Notes under the pieces: model-generated | The model's input: only the letters and a program-made list of their open reading frames with translations | What the model was told of the DNA's origin: nothing | Databases searched by the model: none | Shown here: positions 58,846 to 64,000 of the stretch, piece after piece | Position numbering within the stretch: the first letter of the stretch is position 1 | Layout: every line of letters begins with the position of its first letter | Origin: Porites lobata | Taxonomy: Eukaryota > Cnidaria > Anthozoa > Scleractinia > Poritidae | Assembly (NCBI GenBank): GCA_942486035.1 | Contig: CALNXK010000026.1 | Coordinates: 2,646,001-2,710,000 of the forward strand | DNA length: 64,000 nt | Reading direction: 5' to 3' | Made by a program: the position numbers and the translations under genes

Positions 58846-58965
58846 AGTTCAAGGCTTGTAAGAGGTTTTAAAGACTTTTGCTCTTGGGCCATCGTACTTA
58901 AATCAAAAATAAAACATAAACAGCACATTGTGAACTTTCACATTTTTATATCAATGAAACTGGAC

Positions 58966-59034
58966 CAACCTCGTCCCCAGGGCTTTTCCCTTAAAAAATG
59001 GGTTTTTAAGGGAAAAGCCCTGGGGACGAGGTTG
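58966..59034. mobile_element. 69-bp hairpin MITE with 9-bp target duplication
   Basis: Nearly perfect palindrome from CAACCTCGTCCCCAGGGC to GCCCTGGGGACGAGGTTG. It is flanked by exact AAACTGGAC repeats (58957-58965, 59035-59043). It shares its ends with the element at 3279-3448. Confidence 0.88.
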
Positions 59035-59074
59035 AAACTGGACGTTTCCCATGCTAGTCAAGCTTACTTTTTCC

Positions 59075-60205
59075 TTTTTTTGGCAAATTTTGTATAAATA
59101 GTCTCTACTCGTCATAATCAGCTGTAACGGTCACTTTAGATCACTTTTGAAAAAGTTTTTTGACTATATTATAGAGACTTTTGTTCTTGGGCCATCTAGT
59201 TTAATCAGAAATAAACACAAACAGCGGTGATAAACATTGTGAGCTTTCTCATTTTCTTTTTTGACTTTTCTTACGCTAGTCAACATACATTTTCCAAAGT
59301 CAGCTATTGCTGACCATGTCAATGCCGCCGGATCATTTTGAATTTTTAGTGTCTGGCAAATCAGATTACGATTGCAAGATAAAAGAAACATTGTTTATAC
59401 AAGATCTTAACCCATTCGCCCCTGAACCGCCCGTAACCGCCCGTGCGGATCCACGTCCTTTCTACCCTTTGTGACGTCATCAGTTTTAACGGTCAAGGAC
59501 AACTTTGTCCACTAACTTGTGCAGAGTGAAGAGATCTTTCAAACCATACCAGAATGAGCACAATTCAGTCAAGGACACCGGAGAAAGACGCAAAAAACCA
59601 TGTAACATTGACCTGAAAATCTCCATGAAAATCTTGTTCCATTGCCCACCTACCTTTCCTTTCACCTAATCCTAAGATCCTAAAAGCTTTCCTAAAAACT
59701 ATTCCCACCAAAATGAAGCCTACTAAATGCCCAGTAAGAGAAAAAAAATGAGGTAAGAAAAGCGAAAAAAGAGGGGAGGAGAGAAAGCGAAAAGTAAAAG
59801 TCAAGACTGCTGTGTCACTTTTAAACCCAAAAACGAAATTTTGCTTTCTGCGCATGCCCGAACCTCGCAAGCTGATATTTTGCATCTGGATCAGAAGGCC
59901 ATGAAGTGTACCACCTGTAAACTGGTTTGTGGTAAGTTTAAGCTCTTTATAGCACGACAGTGACCAGAAAACCACTCGAATAGCTTCAAAACGCGTTTTT
60001 CGGCAAAATCTGCAGGAGCGAATGGGTTAAGCCAGCCTTTAATGTCAACATCAGCGGTGAAAAGCTGAGACTTTACTAGCTTTACTGTTAAGAATTTTGA
60101 ATTCTTAATCTCATTTCCAGACCCCTTAAAAATCTTGTATAAATAGTCTCGTCATAATCTGTAACGGTCACTTTAGATCAGTTTTGAAAATGCATGTTGA
60201 CTGGC
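59075..60205. repeat. duplicated flanking blocks around the TTAA element
   Basis: TTGTATAAATAGTCTC followed by TGTAACGGTCACTTTAGATC occurs near 59090-59150 and again near 60135-60185. GACTTTTG(C/T)TCTTGGGCCAT occurs near 58873 and 59177. This points to local duplication before or around the insertion at 59411-60026. Confidence 0.6.
59411..60026. mobile_element. 616-bp TTAA-flanked non-autonomous element
   Basis: It starts CCCATTCGCCCCTGAACCG and ends AGGAGCGAATGGG, with TTAA on both sides (59407-59410, 60027-60030). CCC...GGG termini and TTAA fit piggyBac-type elements. It is the same family as the outer parts of 15892-17420, and a right-end fragment (AGGGGCGAACGGGTTAA) also lies near 23322-23338. 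The open frame across it is shared by the copies but resembles no known protein. Confidence 0.75.
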
Positions 60206-61065
60206 GTACGAAACGTCCAGTTTATATAAATATGCAAAAGTTCATATGCTTATCATTGCTGTTTGCGTTTTAATTTTTATTAGACTAAGAGGTTTACCTG
60301 TGGAAAATGATAAATTGGTTATACTCGGTACAGATCATGGAACTGACTCAAAATTTGCCACAAATAGAGAACTCATCGCCCTTAACATTTTAAGGTGTAA
60401 ATATTGTGTCAATAAGTCACGTGATATGTCACGTGACCATTTTTCTAAAAATCTTAAATAACTGACAAATTGTTGGTGAGTTTAAGAGAAGAAATCAAGC
60501 AATAACACTTTTCTCATTCATATATATTAAATATTTCTAACAATTCACGTTTTGGAATAACTATCCATTACACTTCAATAAAATATTATAGGGGAAAACA
60601 TCATTTTAAATGCTTAAATTTACTCTTGAACTATTTAAAACTTTATTTTAAACTTCGCGTACGGTACGTTCATTCCAAAAGTAGAAAGTGAAGAATATTT
60701 ACCCTCTATCGGAAACACCAATTTTTTTTTTTATCACACAAAGTCATTTCGCCACCAATTCGTCAATCTCCTTCATTCTGAATTCACGACACGTGACCAT
60801 AATTAAACTTTAAGACACAAGAAGACCTCAAGATTTACTTTTGGAGAAAAAATCATTTTGTTCTGGATATCCTAGCGAGAGACATTGCCAATCAATCATA
60901 TTTTCCGAACACACCTTTAACCCTGGCCTTAAACCGAGGTGCTCAGGGATACACCCTCTCCATAACTCTGGATGTTTAGGCGTCCCGGGTGAAATTGGCC
61001 TGGTCTCTCCGCTCAGGTTGGATTTACAAGTGACAGCAATATTCGATCGAAAAATCATTTCAAAC

Positions 61066-62103
61066 TTATTCAGCTTCATTGTGGCTTTTCAGTGTCATTA
61101 ATTCGAGGAATGCGACCCGAAATTGTCTTAACCTTATACAATAAATAAACGGATTCACAAAAGAGTTAAAAGCCGCTAAGCTAAGAACAGCCATGAAAAT
61201 GGAACTCAGTGAACGCAAGGTAACAATGCTTTTCAGGGGCTCCACGAGCCTTAGGAGAATAATATACGGTAAGTAACTTATTATTATTAGAATAATAATC
61301 ATCACTGTTAATTTGAAAGCTCGCCTTTGAGATAAAAAGTTTTCTCTGCTCGCTACATCGACTTGCTGAGCTGCTATTTGCTTTTCATGACGATGCACCT
61401 GACGATAAACTATCACGTTGCAGATTACAGTGATTGTAATAAGTGAAACTATTACAGGATGCTTAATATATCTAACCAGTTCCTCGTCAATGAGCAACAT
61501 AATGTGCATGATTGTGGTCAATGTCCATGCAAGAGCTGTGGCAATCAGAAAACGAGTCTTGGTGACGGTTTCAATGTAGGCATAGGGACGCATGATGGCG
61601 ATGTACCGATCCACAGTCATTAGGAACAGGTGAACAAAAGAAGAGAAGCAAAAGAAGCTGATGAAAAATCCTGTGGCACTTTGTACTGAGCATACACCGG
61701 CTGTGGTCTTCCCTTGGATGAGGTTCACCATCAAAGTAATAAGAAGAGGCTGGACCACTAATCCGACCATCATGTCAGTCGAGGCTAAGCAAGCCAATGT
61801 TATGTTAGACATGCTCTGCAAGCGTGGTTTAGTGTTCACAGCGATCATCACCAACAGATTAAACAAAATTGTAAAAGGGCAAGTCGTGGCGTGGATTACG
61901 ATCAAAGCAACGAGAACAGCGTAGGCTAAATCTGACAAATGATCTGGCTTTCCACCAATTAAACTGTAGACAACACAGTTCACATGGAAGTCGTTTTGAA
62001 TCTGGTGACTCGAGTCCATCTTCTCTTCTCTACTCCGTCTTGGACCTTTTAACCCTACGAAATGTAGTCTTTTTCTGGTTTTTGTTTCGGCCAAATGTTG
62101 CAT
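61066..62103 (-). CDS. intronless class A (rhodopsin-like) GPCR
   Basis: A single 345-codon frame with seven hydrophobic segments (about residues 60-90, 100-126, 138-165, 187-208, 217-238, 268-292, 300-328). Signature residues are the Asp in TM2 (LASTDMM), a TM3 Cys (GVCSV), DRYIAI at the TM3 end and NPFIYC in TM7. TM6 has ISYLPY rather than CWxP. The second extracellular loop is very short and has no Cys, so the common TM3-loop disulfide is absent. A second start at Met29 (62019) is more typical in length. Overall it is most like the adenosine/melanocortin-type receptors expanded in cnidarians; ligand unknown. Confidence 0.9.
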   Translation of the reverse strand: MQHLAETKTRKRLHFVGLKGPRRSREEKMDSSHQIQNDFHVNCVVYSLIGGKPDHLSDLAYAVLVALIVIHATTCPFTILFNLLVMIAVNTKPRLQSMSNITLACLASTDMMVGLVVQPLLITLMVNLIQGKTTAGVCSVQSATGFFISFFCFSSFVHLFLMTVDRYIAIMRPYAYIETVTKTRFLIATALAWTLTTIMHIMLLIDEELVRYIKHPVIVSLITITVICNVIVYRQVHRHEKQIAAQQVDVASRENFLSQRRAFKLTVMIIILIIISYLPYIILLRLVEPLKSIVTLRSLSSIFMAVLSLAAFNSFVNPFIYCIRLRQFRVAFLELMTLKSHNEAE

Positions 62104-64000
62104 TTTTTAAGATTGCCTATGCTATTTTACATCACAAGTAAAACCGAAAGAGACTAAAAGTGGAAAAATAGTTTATTTGCCTCTTCAACACAAAGCGAAA
62201 AGAACCTTTCGGCTCTTTTCCAGACCTTTCTATTTCAAATAGGTTTAGACAGCAGCATTAGCTGACTGAAGCACTAATTCACTAGCAGTAATTCGGGGAG
62301 GATAAGATTCAAAATACATTAACAAGTGAAACGTTTTATTTTCTCATGATTTTCCGTATTTGTATCTTGCATAATTCATTTTCCCCTGTAAAACAAAGCG
62401 AAAAGGATAATTTTGCTTTTTTCCGGACCTTTTTACTTCAAAAAAGGGTTAAGCAGGGTTAATATGACTAAAACAATGATTATCATTAATTCATGAGCCG
62501 GGGATAAAATTCAAATATGATCAGTTTAATGTGACAAATGCATTACTTTCAAATAATGTTTGTCGTGTTTCCATCCCGTTTGCCACTCAAAAGAAAATGT
62601 TTCGAGTATTTTCCTTGAATTTCCTCTAAGATGAAAAAGTTCAGTCTAGCAGATAACATGGACACATTTTCACAACTGTAATAACACTGTATTGTGACGT
62701 GTTTACAGAACAGGTATCCCAAGCTCAATCTTCACAATTGTTGTTGTACAATGTCGTAAATTATAAGAGATTTATGGCAGAAATACAACAGTATGATTAA
62801 AACGTGTTGGAAATGCTCGTCAAAAAACTCCACGAATTAAATGAAATGTGGAGGCAAGCTAAGGGAAAGCTGGATTATTGTTTTAACCCTAATTTTGTGA
62901 TCACCAAAATTACCGTTTAAGATGCATGGATTTTCTTTGGTGAGTTTGGTGCTCCTGTTTACAGGTGGAAGATTTCATTTAATAGGCTAATAGTAAAATA
63001 AGTGAGGCGACAGATCTATCAAAATACTTAGAAGCGCTAATTAAAAAGTCGTAAAAGTGAAAAATCTATTTTAAGGTTCTACTCAGAAAAAAATTAGTTC
63101 TGTTCATTTACACAAAGATCTCTCATATATCGAGTACGACCAAACAAAAACAGACACCAAACCTATTCTAGTATGCATATCAAAACGAGCGAAAAATTAA
63201 AACGAAGAAAGATTTCAATTAACAAGAAATCCCTTTAAATTGGTGAACTTCGTTTGAAAGTAAATCTTTGAGATGATCGGTCTGAACAGGTGCTATTCAA
63301 ATGAAATGCTCGAATAACATAGTGTTTCCACATTTATGTGACCTTTAAATTTAACAGTTATTTTGGGATATTTCCCTTAGCCTTAAAACTAAACTGATTT
63401 TGCGATTAGTAAGTTAAGTTCTTTCATTTTAAAAAAACATGCTGAAAATATTAATTGTGGCAATGAAGACAAAAAATTGAGTCAAGTAAAAAACTGTTTC
63501 GTTACAAAGCTTTAAAAAGAGGCGTACGTCATATGCGGACGAAAAGAGAAAAGTAAATAAACGTTCATGGCACGGTTTTCATTCATGAGTTTTGGGTTCC
63601 TATGTTCACAAGTGAGATATTTCATTTAATAGGCGAATAGTAAATATGTCTTGAAAATCAACCCATTCGAATTCACTTTCTTTTAAAGCAATGACTAAAG
63701 GGGGAGCAGATAAATAAAAATATTTAGAAGTGATCTCTGTATTAGTCAAGAGAATTACTTTAAAAGTACCAAAGAGCCCCAAAGCTGAGAGGTGTTTTAA
63801 GGTTTACTTTTGAAAGAAAGTAGTTTACACAAAAATCACATATGTTCTGATGTATCGCGTACGATCAAACAGAAATATATTAATAGAAACGAAACTTATT
63901 AATGCATCAGAGAGATGGAGCGAAAATTAGGAATTCAGAATTCAGTTAAGCAGGAAATCCTTTAAATAGGCGAACGTCATTTGAAAACAAAACCTTTTGA
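62104..64000. repeat. AT-rich upstream region with diverged direct duplications
   Basis: ATTTCATTTAATAGGC(T/G)AATAGTAAA occurs at ~62970 and ~63620. ACGAAG/TTAGCAGG-type blocks with AAATCC(C)TTTAAAT recur at ~63225 and ~63955, and CGAGTACGACCAAACA-like at ~63131 and ~63858. CAAAGCGAAAAG..CTTTTT(T)CC recurs at ~62191 and ~62395. No gene is recognised here. Confidence 0.6.

Larger units (their letters stand above)
57827..61065. other. intergenic region between FKBP and GPCR genes
   Basis: FKBP 3' UTR followed by repeats: a degenerate ~70-bp tandem array, a hairpin MITE, a TTAA-flanked 616-bp element and partly duplicated blocks around them. No gene is recognised. Confidence 0.6.

Noticed and set aside
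61661..61924. Plus-strand frame inside the GPCR
   Set aside because: Antisense shadow of the GPCR coding sequence.

Overview
This window looks like nuclear DNA of an anthozoan cnidarian, most likely a stony coral. I infer this from the gene content (animal-type spliced genes with GT-AG introns and an intronless class A GPCR), the AT-rich introns, the tRNA-derived SINE and the very high density of short inverted-repeat elements. The species cannot be named from the sequence alone. It is not prokaryotic: every multi-exon gene was checked by splice sites and reading phase, not by long ORFs.

Layout: (1) 304-18051, minus: a puromycin-sensitive aminopeptidase (NPEPPS-like, M1 family) with 19 exons recognised and its C-terminal part running off the left edge. 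(2) 20195-32242, plus: an MPND-like RAMA + JAMM protein with 13 coding exons, head to head with (1). (3) 33461-42023, minus: an ER-type JmjC (cupin_8) oxygenase with a signal peptide and a C-terminal HDEL, tail to tail with (2). (4) 42186-50467, plus: a secreted Mn/Fe superoxide dismutase, divergent from (3) with only 162 bp between the start codons. Its second intron carries an antisense Ty3/gypsy-type LTR retrotransposon (45046-49689) with identical 130-bp LTRs and a 5-bp target duplication. (5) 52866-57826, plus: an FKBP14-like ER protein with two canonical EF-hands and a KHGEL tail. (6) 61066-62103, minus: an intronless class A GPCR.

Three of the genes encode products predicted to enter the secretory pathway and carry related chemistry: an ER 2-oxoglutarate oxygenase, an ER FKBP/EF-hand protein and a secreted SOD. 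No operon-like relation is implied. The most informative non-genic content is the mobile-element landscape. I see four copies of a ~205-bp TTAA-flanked MITE, a larger TTAA-flanked element (once nested with LINE debris), two hairpin MITEs with exact 9-bp target duplications, two families with TA-flanked CCGTA ends, a 1.8-kb foldback, a 1.7-kb TIR element, and an 80-bp-period GGT-rich minisatellite. In the aminopeptidase, the catalytic core is spread over very small exons, including 9-nt and 13-nt microexons.
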